The translations under genes were made by a program, and so were the position numbers. From an uncultured Alphaproteobacteria bacterium (GTDB taxonomy: Bacteria; Pseudomonadota; Alphaproteobacteria; UBA8366; GCA-2717185), in NCBI GenBank assembly GCA_943788635.1, contig CALSRA010000020.1:1-64000 (forward strand): DNA of 64,000 nt. Reading direction: 5' to 3'. Of this stretch, positions 42,371 through 52,114 are shown piece by piece. Every line of letters begins with the position of its first letter. Position 1 is the stretch's first letter. The notes under the pieces are model-generated. The model was not told where the DNA came from, made no database searches, and saw only the letters and a program-made list of their open reading frames with translations.

Positions 42371-42978
42371 AAGAGATTTTCGAAAAAGCGCGGGTTATCC
42401 CCGTCCTCATTTTTTCCGAACCGCATGTTGCTGCGCCAACAGCGGCCGGCTTGATCGCCGGCGGTTTGCCTGTTCTGGAAGTTACCTTGCGGACGGACAG
42501 TGCATGGCAATCGCTGGACGCCATTATTACGCAACACCCCGATGCGATGGTTGGTGTCGGCACGGTGCTGGAGCCCGAACAGATGGTGCGGGCGAAGAAA
42601 GCCGGCGCCAGGTTTGCGGTGAGCCCGGGGTTCGATCCCGTTTTGGCGGAAGTGGCGCGGGAGCAGGAACTCTTCTATCTGCCGGGCGTCGCGACGGCAT
42701 CGGAAGTCATGGTCGCAAGGCGGCATGGGTTCCGTTTTCTGAAATTCTTTCCCGCGGAAGCCGCGGGCGGGCGGCCGTTGTTGCAAAGTTTCGCGTCGCC
42801 CTTTCGGGATATTGCGTTTTGCCCAACCGGCGGTGTCGGGGTTGGCAACCTCGCCGATTATCTTGCGCTGCCTAATGTCGCCTGTGTCGGTGGCAGTTGG
42901 GTCGCAACGGCCGGTGATATGGATGCGGGCGACTGGTCCGGAATTACCGCAAAGGCGAAAGCGGCGGGTGGTTCGTAG
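42367..42978 (+). CDS. eda: 2-dehydro-3-deoxyphosphogluconate (KDPG/KHG) aldolase
   Basis: VIPVLIF, GLPVLEVTLRTDSA, VGVGTVLEPEQM, FLKFFPAEAAGG. Confidence 0.93.
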   Translation: MKEIFEKARVIPVLIFSEPHVAAPTAAGLIAGGLPVLEVTLRTDSAWQSLDAIITQHPDAMVGVGTVLEPEQMVRAKKAGARFAVSPGFDPVLAEVAREQELFYLPGVATASEVMVARRHGFRFLKFFPAEAAGGRPLLQSFASPFRDIAFCPTGGVGVGNLADYLALPNVACVGGSWVATAGDMDAGDWSGITAKAKAAGGS

Positions 42979-42987
42979 GATGACAGC

Positions 42988-43716
42988 ATGACGACGCGAA
43001 CGGCAATTGTAACCGGCGGCACGCGCGGGATCGGCGAAGCCGTTTCCGCTGCGTTGGCAGGGGCAGGGTTTCGCGTTGCGGCGACCTATAGCGGCGATGA
43101 TGCGGCGGCGCAGGCGTTCCATGACCGGACCGGTATCGGGACCTATAAATTCGATGTCGGTGATTTTGACGCGGCGGGCGATGCCGTGGCCCGGATCGAG
43201 GCGGAACTTGGTCCGGTTGATGTGCTGGTCAACAATGCGGGCATTATCTGGGACGTGCCGGTCCATCGCATGACGATGGAACAGTGGTCGTCGGTGATGC
43301 GCACAGACCTGGATAGTGTCTTCATCATGTCACGGCATGTCATTGAAGGCATGCGTGAACGGCGTTTCGGCCGCATCGTCAACATGACGTCGATCAACGG
43401 CCAGAAGGGTCAGTTCGGGCAGGTGAACTATTCCGCGGCCAAGGCCGGAATCATCGGGTTCACCAAGGCGCTGGCGCTGGAAGGGGCGGGCCGGGGTATT
43501 ACGGTCAATTGCATCGCGCCGGGCCATATCGATACCGGGATGCTGCATTCGCTGGACCGCAGCGTGATCGACGAAAAATTACTGCCGCTGATACCCGTGG
43601 GCCGACTCGGTTCCACAGAAGATATTGCGCGATGCGTATTATTCCTCGTTGCGGAAGATGCGGGGTTTCTGACCGGGGTGACCCTGACCGCCAATGGCGG
43701 CCAGTATATGGCCTGA
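42988..43716 (+). CDS. SDR oxidoreductase, acetoacetyl-CoA reductase (PhaB/PhbB)-like
   Basis: VTGGTRGIGEAV, NNAGI, YSAAKAGIIGFTKALA; PhaB-like sequence. Confidence 0.85.
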   Translation: MTTRTAIVTGGTRGIGEAVSAALAGAGFRVAATYSGDDAAAQAFHDRTGIGTYKFDVGDFDAAGDAVARIEAELGPVDVLVNNAGIIWDVPVHRMTMEQWSSVMRTDLDSVFIMSRHVIEGMRERRFGRIVNMTSINGQKGQFGQVNYSAAKAGIIGFTKALALEGAGRGITVNCIAPGHIDTGMLHSLDRSVIDEKLLPLIPVGRLGSTEDIARCVLFLVAEDAGFLTGVTLTANGGQYMA

Positions 43717-43819
43717 AGGATTGGACGAGGCCGCGGATGCCGATGCGTCGGGGATCTGTCCGACTGGCGATCCGGGCCTGTGACGTCCTGATGCAGATTT
43801 ATCCGAACTAGGTTGCGCG

Positions 43820-44374
43820 TTATTCCGGCAGCGGGTTTTCCATGATTGCCGCTTCGTAGCTCGATCCTGGTTCAACATCCACATCCATGGTCGCAAGGAA
43901 CCTTACGACGCCGTTGTAGAAGGCGATGATTGTGACGAGGTCGACCAGGTGTTCATTGCTGAAATGGGCCTGCAGAGCGGCAAATGTTGTGTCGGAGGCT
44001 TTCAGGTTTTCCGTCATCTCCCGCGCCGCGCGCAGCACGGTGCGGTCCAGTTCCGGCAGGTCGCTTGTGCCGCCATTTGTCTCGGTATCAATCGCGGCAA
44101 TATCCGCATCGGTAACACCGAAATCCTTCCCGATTTTCAGATGGTGGCTGTACTCATACGGGCTTTTGGTCAGGTAGCCGACCTGCAGGATTGCCAGTTC
44201 CCGAAGGCGCGGATCCAGCGTGCTGCCGTATCGGATGTGATGGCCCAGCGCCGTGAAGGGGCGTGCCATGCCCGGGCTATGCGCATGCATGCGGTGCAGG
44301 TTGATGGGCCGTTTCAGCAGGTCGCGGTCTTCAGGTTTGAGGTCCGCTTCATCGAGATAGGGAAGTCGTGCCAT
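43820..44374 (-). CDS. Carboxymuconolactone decarboxylase-family protein
   Basis: RLRELAILQVGYLTKSPYEYSHHLKIGKDFGVTDADI. Confidence 0.85.
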   Translation of the reverse strand: MARLPYLDEADLKPEDRDLLKRPINLHRMHAHSPGMARPFTALGHHIRYGSTLDPRLRELAILQVGYLTKSPYEYSHHLKIGKDFGVTDADIAAIDTETNGGTSDLPELDRTVLRAAREMTENLKASDTTFAALQAHFSNEHLVDLVTIIAFYNGVVRFLATMDVDVEPGSSYEAAIMENPLPE

Positions 44375-45391
44375 TTAGCGGGCTCCTGTCGGGCGGCCAA
44401 TAACCGGGTATTGCGGATCATTGTAACCGGGTGTTGAGGGGTGACCGGAAGAGACCATCGAATCGATCAGCGCTTCGTCTTCCGCCGTAAATTCGTGTTT
44501 GAAGATATCGAGATAGGATTTCCAGTGCTCGAGCGTCCGGGGACCGGCAACCGCCGCCGTGACGGTCGGGTTATTGAGCACCCACAGGAACGCAAACGAA
44601 ACCGCGGACATACCGCGCGCTTCGGCATGCTTCCGAATTTTCTGTGCCATCTTCAGCGACTCGGGACGAAATTCGGTTTCCATCATGCGCTGATCTTCGC
44701 GTCCTGCGCGGGAGTTCTTGTCCGGCGTGGCCCTGGGATCGTATTTGCCCGTCAATACACCGCGCGCCAGCGGCGAATAGGGAACTACACCGATGCCGTG
44801 ATGGGCGCAGGCTGGAAGAATGTCGTTTTCCGGCATCCGGTTCATGGCATTGTAATAGGGCTGGCTCGCCGCCGGACGGGGAACACCCAGCCTGTCGGCG
44901 GTATGCACGATCTCAGCATGCCGCCAGCCACGGTAATTGGAAATGCCCCAGTATCGGATCTTGCCGGCACGGAGCATATCGCCGACCGTGGCGACGGCTT
45001 CTTCAACGCCTCGATGCTCCTCGTCTTTATGCAGGTAATAGAGGTCAATATAGTCCGTCTTGAGCCGTTTCAGGCTATCGTCCAGGAACTTCATCAATCC
45101 CTTGCGGCTGACACCTCCGTCATAGGGCCCGGGCCCCAATCGTGAAGCGCCCTTGGTCGCCAGGACCCAATTGTCACGATCCTTTGCAATCAGTTCGCCG
45201 ATCATTTTCTCAGATTTTCCGCGGCCATAGCTATTCGCGGTATCAATGAAGTTGATTCCGGCATCGCGGGCGGACCCCAGAATTGCATCAGCGGTTTTCT
45301 TGTTTGTCAGCCCGCCGAACATCATGGTGCCGATGCAAAGCGGTGACACCATCAGGCCGCTACGGCCAAGATTTCGGTATTCCATGTTCAT
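44375..45391 (-). CDS. Aldo/keto reductase
   Basis: FIDTANSYGRGKSEKMIGE, YIDLYYLHKDE, GISNYRGWRH. Confidence 0.93.
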   Translation of the reverse strand: MNMEYRNLGRSGLMVSPLCIGTMMFGGLTNKKTADAILGSARDAGINFIDTANSYGRGKSEKMIGELIAKDRDNWVLATKGASRLGPGPYDGGVSRKGLMKFLDDSLKRLKTDYIDLYYLHKDEEHRGVEEAVATVGDMLRAGKIRYWGISNYRGWRHAEIVHTADRLGVPRPAASQPYYNAMNRMPENDILPACAHHGIGVVPYSPLARGVLTGKYDPRATPDKNSRAGREDQRMMETEFRPESLKMAQKIRKHAEARGMSAVSFAFLWVLNNPTVTAAVAGPRTLEHWKSYLDIFKHEFTAEDEALIDSMVSSGHPSTPGYNDPQYPVIGRPTGAR

Positions 45392-45526
45392 GTCCTGCTA
45401 TCAGTTTTAACGGGGCGTTGAATGCGCCCATGTCTGGTGCCAGTTTATCCTGTTGCAACCGCATCGGCAAAGTTGTGATCCGGCCCTTCGGCGTGTAAAC
45501 GAGTCCGGGCAGATAAGGAAAACAAT

Positions 45527-45952
45527 ATGTCACGCGAATATCCTGAACGGCCAATGGTCGGTGTTGGCGTCGTTGTTTGGCGCGATGACAAGTTTTTGCT
45601 GATCCAGCGTGGAAAACCGCCACGGCGTGGGTCCTGGAGCCTGCCGGGCGGGGCGCAGGAGCTGGGCGAAACCGTCCGCGAAACAGCGGCCCGAGAAATC
45701 CGCGAAGAAACCGGTGTCGAGATCGAGGTCAAAGCGCTGATCGATGTATTCGATACCATTGCCCGCGATGACGAGGGGCGCGTCCGTCTGCAATACACGC
45801 TGATCGATTTTACCGCCGAATGGCGATCCGGCGAACCGGTCGCGGGGGATGACGCCATGGGCGTGCGCTGGGCAGGTTTGGATGAAATCGAGGGTTATGA
45901 TTTGTGGAAGGAAACTGCGCGGGCGATCCGGATGTCGGCGGCGTCCCGGTGA
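45527..45952 (+). CDS. NUDIX hydrolase
   Basis: Nudix box GGAQELGETVRETAAREIREETGVEI. Confidence 0.94.
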   Translation: MSREYPERPMVGVGVVVWRDDKFLLIQRGKPPRRGSWSLPGGAQELGETVRETAAREIREETGVEIEVKALIDVFDTIARDDEGRVRLQYTLIDFTAEWRSGEPVAGDDAMGVRWAGLDEIEGYDLWKETARAIRMSAASR

Positions 45953-46830
45953 ACCGCGCCACCGCGATCGGCGCTATGGCGGTGCTGTTATGGGGGGCGC
46001 TCGCGCTGTTCACGACCTGGACGGGCAAGGTGCCACCGTTCCAGCTTGTCGCAATGTCGTTCACCGTGGCCTTCGCCCTGGCGCTGGCGAAATGGATCGT
46101 TCGGGGTGAAGATATACGCACGCATATGCGTCACGGATTGCCCGTGTGGTTATTTGGTGTCGCGGGGCTGTTTGGTTTCCACTTTTTCTACTTTCTGGCG
46201 CTGCGCAACGCACCGGCGGTTGAAGCGAACCTGATCAATTACCTTTGGCCCGTGTTGATCGTCGTCTTCTCAGCCCTGCTGCCCGGCGAAAGGCTGCGTT
46301 GGTGGCATATGGCGGGCGCCCTTGCCGGGTTGGCCGGTTGCATCCTGCTTGTAACGGATGGGGGCCGTATCGGGTTCCGGCCAGAATTCACGCTGGGTTA
46401 CCTGGCGGCCATGGCCAGTGCGCTCACCTGGTCCGGTTACTCGGTGCTCAGCCGCCGGTTTTCCAATGTTCCGACCGATACAGTGGGGCTGTTCTGCGGT
46501 GCGGTGGCGATACTGGGTTGCCTTGCGCATCTGGGTTTCGAGGAGACAATCTGGCCAGCGGATACGGGTGAGTGGCTCGCTGTCCTGGGTCTTGGTCTTG
46601 GGCCCGTTGGCGCGGCATTCTTCGTATGGGACGTGGGCATGAAGCACGGCGATATACGGGCGCTCGGTGTCTTTGCCTATTTTGCCCCGTTGATTTCAAC
46701 ATTGCTTCTGATAGCCTTTGGTCAGGCTGCGGCAAGTGGAGTCGTGCTTGCGGCTTGCGGGCTGATCGTTGGCGGTGCGGTGCTTGCCTCCCTGGACATG
46801 TTTGTTCGTAATCGAAAGATTGCGTCATGA
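45949..46830 (+). CDS. EamA/DMT-family transporter
   Basis: Ten-TM hydrophobic protein, two EamA repeats; GTG start overlapping the NUDIX stop. Confidence 0.87.
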   Translation: MNRATAIGAMAVLLWGALALFTTWTGKVPPFQLVAMSFTVAFALALAKWIVRGEDIRTHMRHGLPVWLFGVAGLFGFHFFYFLALRNAPAVEANLINYLWPVLIVVFSALLPGERLRWWHMAGALAGLAGCILLVTDGGRIGFRPEFTLGYLAAMASALTWSGYSVLSRRFSNVPTDTVGLFCGAVAILGCLAHLGFEETIWPADTGEWLAVLGLGLGPVGAAFFVWDVGMKHGDIRALGVFAYFAPLISTLLLIAFGQAAASGVVLAACGLIVGGAVLASLDMFVRNRKIAS

Positions 46831-47486
46831 CGATGGTCATCTTCGACTGTGATGGCGTGCTGGTGGACAGCGAGGTGCTGTTCAACCGGATTGTCGCTGA
46901 ACAGCTTACGGCTTGCGGTTACCCGGTTGATACGGAAACGTCCATCGCGCGGTTTACCGGCATGAGCATGCCGAGCCTGATTTCCCTGGTTGAACAGGAA
47001 TGGGGCCAAAGTCTTCCCGCCGATTTTGCCGATCGCTGCCGTACCATTGCCGATCCGGTTTTCGATGCCGAATTGGCGCCAATTCCCGGGATTTCGGAGG
47101 TGTTGCTTGGGCATGACGGATTACGCTGCGTGGCGTCATCTTCGGCACCCCGTCGCATTGAACGGTCGTTGCGGACGACCGGTCTGATCGATCATTTCGG
47201 CATGGATACCCTGTTCAGCGCCGCAATGGTGGGGCGCGGTAAGCCCGCTCCGGACCTGTTTCTGCATGCGGCGCAGAAGATGGGCGTCGCGCCGGCGGCA
47301 TGCGTTGTTATCGAAGACAGCCTGTTGGGGGCCGAGGCTGCGGTTGCGGCCGGCATGCCTGCGCTGGGCTTCACCGGCGGCGGCCATATCCGCCAGGGCC
47401 AGGCCGAAAACCTTCGTTCCGTTGGCGTTGCCGCGGTGTTCGACGATATGACTGCGCTACCGGGCTTGCTGGCGGGTTTTTCCTGA
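46827..47486 (+). CDS. HAD-family phosphatase
   Basis: MVIFDCDGVLVDSEVLFNRI, GKPAPDLFLHAAQKMGV, VIEDSLLGAEAAVAAGM. Confidence 0.93.
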   Translation: MTMVIFDCDGVLVDSEVLFNRIVAEQLTACGYPVDTETSIARFTGMSMPSLISLVEQEWGQSLPADFADRCRTIADPVFDAELAPIPGISEVLLGHDGLRCVASSSAPRRIERSLRTTGLIDHFGMDTLFSAAMVGRGKPAPDLFLHAAQKMGVAPAACVVIEDSLLGAEAAVAAGMPALGFTGGGHIRQGQAENLRSVGVAAVFDDMTALPGLLAGFS

Positions 47487-47489
47487 TCG

Positions 47490-48869
47490 CTACTTCGCGT
47501 AGCGTCCCGCAATAACGTCGAATGCGGCGCGCATGCCCATCGCCTCGCCACCTTCCGGTCGTCCAGGTTGCGATGAATTATTCCACGCCATGACATCGAA
47601 ATGCGCCCAGGGGATATCTGCCTCGACGAAGGCTTCCAGAAACAGGGCGGCGGTGATCGCGCCGCCCTGCGGCGAATTACCCGTATTCACGATATCGCCG
47701 ACCGAGCTCTCGATCATTTTCAGATAGGGTTTCCAGAGCGGCAGGCGCCAGACCGGGTCGTCTGCTGCTTCGCCACGCTTGTAGAAATCATCCGCCAGTT
47801 TGTCGCTATTGGTGAACATCGCAGGCAGGCTCGGGCCCAGCGCAATGCGGGCCGCACCAGTGAGTGTTGCAAAATCCAGGATCATTTCGGGCTTGTCGGA
47901 TGTCGCAAGAGCGAGTGCATCGGATAGAACGACCCGACCTTCCGCATCCGTATTGCCGATCTCGATAGCGATTCCCTTGCGGGTCTTGATGATATCGAGC
48001 GGGCGATAGGCATTCCCCGACACACTGTTTTCAACGGCAGGAATCAGCACCCGCAATCGCACTGGCAGCTTCGCCATCATGATCATACGGGCAAGACCCA
48101 GCACATGCGCCGCGCCGCCCATATCCTTTTTCATCCGCAGCATGCCGGATGCGGGTTTGAGGTCCAGCCCGCCTGTGTCGAAACAGACACCCTTGCCGAC
48201 CAGGGTCACTTTCGGATGTTTGGCATTGCCCCAGGTGAAATCAATCAACCGTGGTGCCCGGGTTGACGCCCGGCCTACGGCATGGATCGCCGGGAAATTC
48301 TGCTTCAGCAGGTCATCGCCAATAATTGTCTTGAACCGGGCCTTGAATTCCTTGGCCAGCTTCCGCGCTGCGGCCGCCAGTTCTTCCGGCCCCATATCGG
48401 CAGCCGGCGTATTGATCAGGTCACGAACCAGGAATGTGGCGCTGACCGTCGCTTCGACCGATGTCTTGTCCGCGTTCTTGGGCAAAACGAGTTCGGGATG
48501 GGCAGCGCCGGGTTTGCGGTAACGGTCGAATCGGTATGCCGCCAGGCCCCAGCCCATTGCGGCCCTTGTCGCGGTCGATGCTTTGGGCTCTTTTGCCAGC
48601 TTGTAACGGCCGACCGGCAAACTGCTGCTGATGGCGCTCCATGACCAGATATCATCGTCACCGGTCACGCCAGCCAGCACACCGGACGCGCCTTTTGCGC
48701 CATCGGGTAGTAAAAGGGCACTGCCGGGGGTGGCGGTGAAAGCCGATGCCTTTACCCAGGCGACGGTTTCCTTGCTCTGCGATTTTAGCCAACCATCAAG
48801 CTCCGCCTTGGTCAGGGACGTGATGGGCAGGGTCTGGGCATTCGCCCGCGCAACGAGACAATCAGTCAC
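47490..48869 (-). CDS. Leucyl aminopeptidase (M17) family
   Basis: LVGKGVCFDTGGLDLKP, NTDAEGRVVLSDAL. Confidence 0.93.
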   Translation of the reverse strand: MTDCLVARANAQTLPITSLTKAELDGWLKSQSKETVAWVKASAFTATPGSALLLPDGAKGASGVLAGVTGDDDIWSWSAISSSLPVGRYKLAKEPKASTATRAAMGWGLAAYRFDRYRKPGAAHPELVLPKNADKTSVEATVSATFLVRDLINTPAADMGPEELAAAARKLAKEFKARFKTIIGDDLLKQNFPAIHAVGRASTRAPRLIDFTWGNAKHPKVTLVGKGVCFDTGGLDLKPASGMLRMKKDMGGAAHVLGLARMIMMAKLPVRLRVLIPAVENSVSGNAYRPLDIIKTRKGIAIEIGNTDAEGRVVLSDALALATSDKPEMILDFATLTGAARIALGPSLPAMFTNSDKLADDFYKRGEAADDPVWRLPLWKPYLKMIESSVGDIVNTGNSPQGGAITAALFLEAFVEADIPWAHFDVMAWNNSSQPGRPEGGEAMGMRAAFDVIAGRYAK

Positions 48870-48947
48870 CGGCAGATCTCCTAATTAGGTCAGGATACAA
48901 ATTTATAATGCGTATTATCGCACAGGCGGAAGATTTGATAAAATAGG

Positions 48948-50030
48948 ATGATGGAACGAAAACCCGACGGTCCCTTGCGGCGTGGATGGACGACTGGCGC
49001 CTGCGCGATGGCGGCCGCGACCGCTGCGTATGAGGCATTGCTGACCGGTGCCTTTCCCGACCCGGTGACGGTTCGATTGCCACGCGGTCAGACACCCTCG
49101 TTTCCGCTGGCGCAACAGTCGGTCGAAAACGGTTCGGCGACAGCGGGGATCATCAAGGATGCCGGTGACGACCCTGATGTTACCCACGGTGCGCTGGTTA
49201 TTGTGACCGTGCGTTCCGACAAGCCGGGGGGCGGCGTTACATTTCACGCAGGCGAGGGTATTGGAACGGTTACCCGTCCCGGTCTGCCGATTCCACCGGG
49301 TGAACCGGCGATCAACCCGGCGCCACGGGCGATGATTTGCGAAGCACTCGGCGCGATTGCGGCACGACATGGCATTGCGCCCGACGTTGCCGTTACGATT
49401 TCAATTCCCGGTGGCGAAAAAATCGCCGAACGGACCTGGAACCCGCGTCTGGGCATTATTGGCGGTTTGTCGGTTTTGGGGACGACAGGGATCGTCATTC
49501 CCTATTCCTGCAGCGCCTGGATCCATGCCATTCGGCAGGGGATCGATGTAGCCCGCGCAACGGATATTCATCATATTGCCGGTGCGACGGGAAAAACGTC
49601 GGAATCGGCGGTACGGAAATTTCATGACCTCGATGAAGATGCCATTATTGATATGGGCGATTTTGTGGGCGGCATGTTGAAATACCTCAATGGCCATCCG
49701 CTGCCACGGCTAACCATCGCAGGCGGGTTCGCGAAATTGACCAAGCTCGCGCAGGGGCGCCTCGACCTGCATTCTGCCCGCAGCCAGGTTGATTTTGGCC
49801 AATTGGCCGCAATGGCGTCCGCCAGGGGGGCGCCGCCGGACGTCTGTGACGCGATGTGCGCTGCGAATACGGCGGCCCATGCGCTTGAATTGGGCAAGGG
49901 GTTTTCGCTAGGCGAATCGGTTGCCGCTGCGGCGCGCGATGTGGTGCAGGCGCAATTGTCGGCCAATGTTTCCGTGGATGTCCTGGTCATTGACCGGCAG
50001 GGGCAGACAATTGGTCATGCCGGCTCGTAA
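48948..50030 (+). CDS. cbiD: Cobalt-precorrin-5B C1-methyltransferase CbiD
   Basis: RRGWTTGACAMAAATAAYEALLTG; STGIVIPYSCSAW-like region. Confidence 0.95.
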   Translation: MMERKPDGPLRRGWTTGACAMAAATAAYEALLTGAFPDPVTVRLPRGQTPSFPLAQQSVENGSATAGIIKDAGDDPDVTHGALVIVTVRSDKPGGGVTFHAGEGIGTVTRPGLPIPPGEPAINPAPRAMICEALGAIAARHGIAPDVAVTISIPGGEKIAERTWNPRLGIIGGLSVLGTTGIVIPYSCSAWIHAIRQGIDVARATDIHHIAGATGKTSESAVRKFHDLDEDAIIDMGDFVGGMLKYLNGHPLPRLTIAGGFAKLTKLAQGRLDLHSARSQVDFGQLAAMASARGAPPDVCDAMCAANTAAHALELGKGFSLGESVAAAARDVVQAQLSANVSVDVLVIDRQGQTIGHAGS

Positions 50031-50790
50031 AAAGCATTTATTGATTCTGGGTGGGACGGCTGAAGCGGCGGCGCTGGTCGCGGCCACCGGTGACCGGTTC
50101 GGCGCCCGGCTTACGGTAACGACATCACTTGCGGGTCGTACGCTGACCCCCCGTGCGGGATTGGGACAGTTGCGGATTGGCGGGTTCGGCGGCGCCGCCG
50201 GATTGGCGGGCTGGTTGCAGACGGAAAAGGTCGACATGGTTGTCGATGCGACTCACCCGTTTGCCGGCACGATTTCCGCCAATGCTCGGCAGGCTTGCGA
50301 CACGACGGGTATTTCCCGCCTGATATTGACACGGCCGTCATGGGATGCGGGTCCGGACGACCGGTGGCGGGAAGTCGCCGATTTCGCTGCGGCGGCTTCT
50401 GCTCTGTCAGGGATCGGATCCCGGGTCTTTCTAAGTGTGGGATCACAGAAATTGCAGGCATTTTCCCAGCTAAGGGGCGTGCACCTTGTTGTTCGGATGA
50501 TCGACGCCCCGCAAGAGCCACTGCCACTGGTGTCGTATTCCGTCATTCTGGGCAGGGGGCCATTTACCGAAGATGCCGAACTTGGCCTGTTGCGTCGTGA
50601 AAAAATTGATGCGGTCTTAAGCCGCAATAGCGGAGGGGTATCCACATATGCGAAGATCGTGGCGGCGCGGCGGTTGGCATTGCCTGTTGTCATGATTGCG
50701 CCGCCGCCAATTGAAATCGGCCCCTGCACCATCGATCAGGAAGGAGCACTGCAATGGATTTCCGAGAAGCTGGCTGTCGCCGCCACCTGA
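50017..50790 (+). CDS. cobK: (Cobalt-)precorrin-6A reductase
   Basis: HLLILGGTAEAAALV, VVDATHPFAGTISANA, NSGGVSTYAKIVAAR. Confidence 0.93.
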   Translation: MPARKKHLLILGGTAEAAALVAATGDRFGARLTVTTSLAGRTLTPRAGLGQLRIGGFGGAAGLAGWLQTEKVDMVVDATHPFAGTISANARQACDTTGISRLILTRPSWDAGPDDRWREVADFAAAASALSGIGSRVFLSVGSQKLQAFSQLRGVHLVVRMIDAPQEPLPLVSYSVILGRGPFTEDAELGLLRREKIDAVLSRNSGGVSTYAKIVAARRLALPVVMIAPPPIEIGPCTIDQEGALQWISEKLAVAAT

Positions 50791-51347
50791 ATCGTCTAGT
50801 GCGAATTGCCGGCTTGCTTGCATTGGTATTCAGCGCGCAGCCGGCACTTGCACAGTCGGACCTGACGAGTAGCAACCAGATGATTGACGCGGCGGCTATC
50901 GGGAATGCCGATGTCGTCGAATACTGGTTAAAGCGGGGGGCGCAAGTTGATACGCGCGACGATGATGGCCGTACCATACTTATATACGGCGCCTTCGTAG
51001 GGTCGCTGGATATCGTTACTCTTGCTCTGGAGAGCCGGGCTGCAATTGATCGCCAGGACAAGGGTGGGTTCTCAGCCCTGAGCTGGGCGGCCGACCAGGG
51101 CCATTACGAGGTCGTGCAGCGCTTGCTGGATGCGAAGGCGCAGATCAATCTGCAAAATTCGCAGGGCAAGACCCCGCTGATGCTGGCGACGGCAAAGGGT
51201 TACTATGATGTCGTTCGCCTTCTGCTCGACAGTGATGCCGATGTCAAATTGCAGGATTACACCGGGCGATCTGCGCTTGATGCTGCTTATGACGGCCGCG
51301 ACCGGGACGTGCAGCGCTTGCTGGAAGAAGCGGACCGCAAGCGTTAG
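50754..51347 (+). CDS. Secreted ankyrin-repeat protein
   Basis: Signal peptide-like [14 protein letters not shown], then ankyrin repeats ([55 protein letters not shown]). Confidence 0.87.
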   Translation: MDFREAGCRRHLNRLVRIAGLLALVFSAQPALAQSDLTSSNQMIDAAAIGNADVVEYWLKRGAQVDTRDDDGRTILIYGAFVGSLDIVTLALESRAAIDRQDKGGFSALSWAADQGHYEVVQRLLDAKAQINLQNSQGKTPLMLATAKGYYDVVRLLLDSDADVKLQDYTGRSALDAAYDGRDRDVQRLLEEADRKR

Positions 51348-52114
51348 TGCGCTTTCCTGGCGCGTGGCCGCAATACGTGGTGATGGTCCTCGGCATAGAG
51401 CCGGCTATCGGTAAAGTCCTCGGATTGCAGCACGGGTCCGACAAGGATTAACGCCGTTCGCGTGATGCGCGCTGCCTTAACGGTTTCACGAATATCCGCA
51501 AGGGTGCCGCGCAGGATCATCTCGTCAGGCCAGGTAACGCGGTATGCGACAACAACCGGGCAATCCGGGCCGTAATGTGGTGTCAGTTCCCGGACGACAT
51601 GCACCAGATTGTTGACGGACAGGTGGATTGCCAGCGTTGCGCCGCTTTTCGCCAGCGTATCCAGATCCTCGCCGGGCGGCATGGCTGATGCCCGTGTCGC
51701 TGTTCGGGTCAACACGACGGTCTGTGCGATTCCCGGCAGGGTCAGTTCGGTTTTCAGGACGGCTGCTGCTGCTGCATAGCTTGGGACGCCCGGCGTGATG
51801 ACATAGGGAATTCCCAATTTATCAAGCCGCCGCATCTGTTCGCCAATCGCGCCATACAAGGCAGGGTCACCGGAATGGACCCGCGCCACATCGAGGCCTT
51901 GACCATGTGCGGTTTCCATTTCGGCGATAATTTCGTCCAGATTCATCGGTGCGGTATCGATGACCCGCGCCCCTTGCGGCGCCAGTTCGATAATTTCCAC
52001 CGGAACAAGCGACCCGGCGTAAAGGACCACCGGCGCGTTCTGGATCAATGTCTGGCCGCGCACGGTTATCAGGTCGGCAGCGCCTGGTCCCGCGCCAATA
52101 AAATGCACCGTCAT
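51344..52114 (-). CDS. cobM: Precorrin-4 C11-methyltransferase
   Basis: [39 protein letters not shown]. Confidence 0.95.
   Translation of the reverse strand: MTVHFIGAGPGAADLITVRGQTLIQNAPVVLYAGSLVPVEIIELAPQGARVIDTAPMNLDEIIAEMETAHGQGLDVARVHSGDPALYGAIGEQMRRLDKLGIPYVITPGVPSYAAAAAVLKTELTLPGIAQTVVLTRTATRASAMPPGEDLDTLAKSGATLAIHLSVNNLVHVVRELTPHYGPDCPVVVAYRVTWPDEMILRGTLADIRETVKAARITRTALILVGPVLQSEDFTDSRLYAEDHHHVLRPRARKAH

Noticed and set aside
41983-43266. Minus-strand ORF of 427 aa opposite kdgK/eda/phaB-like genes
   Set aside because: Antisense shadow of three recognisable enzymes; no motif of its own.
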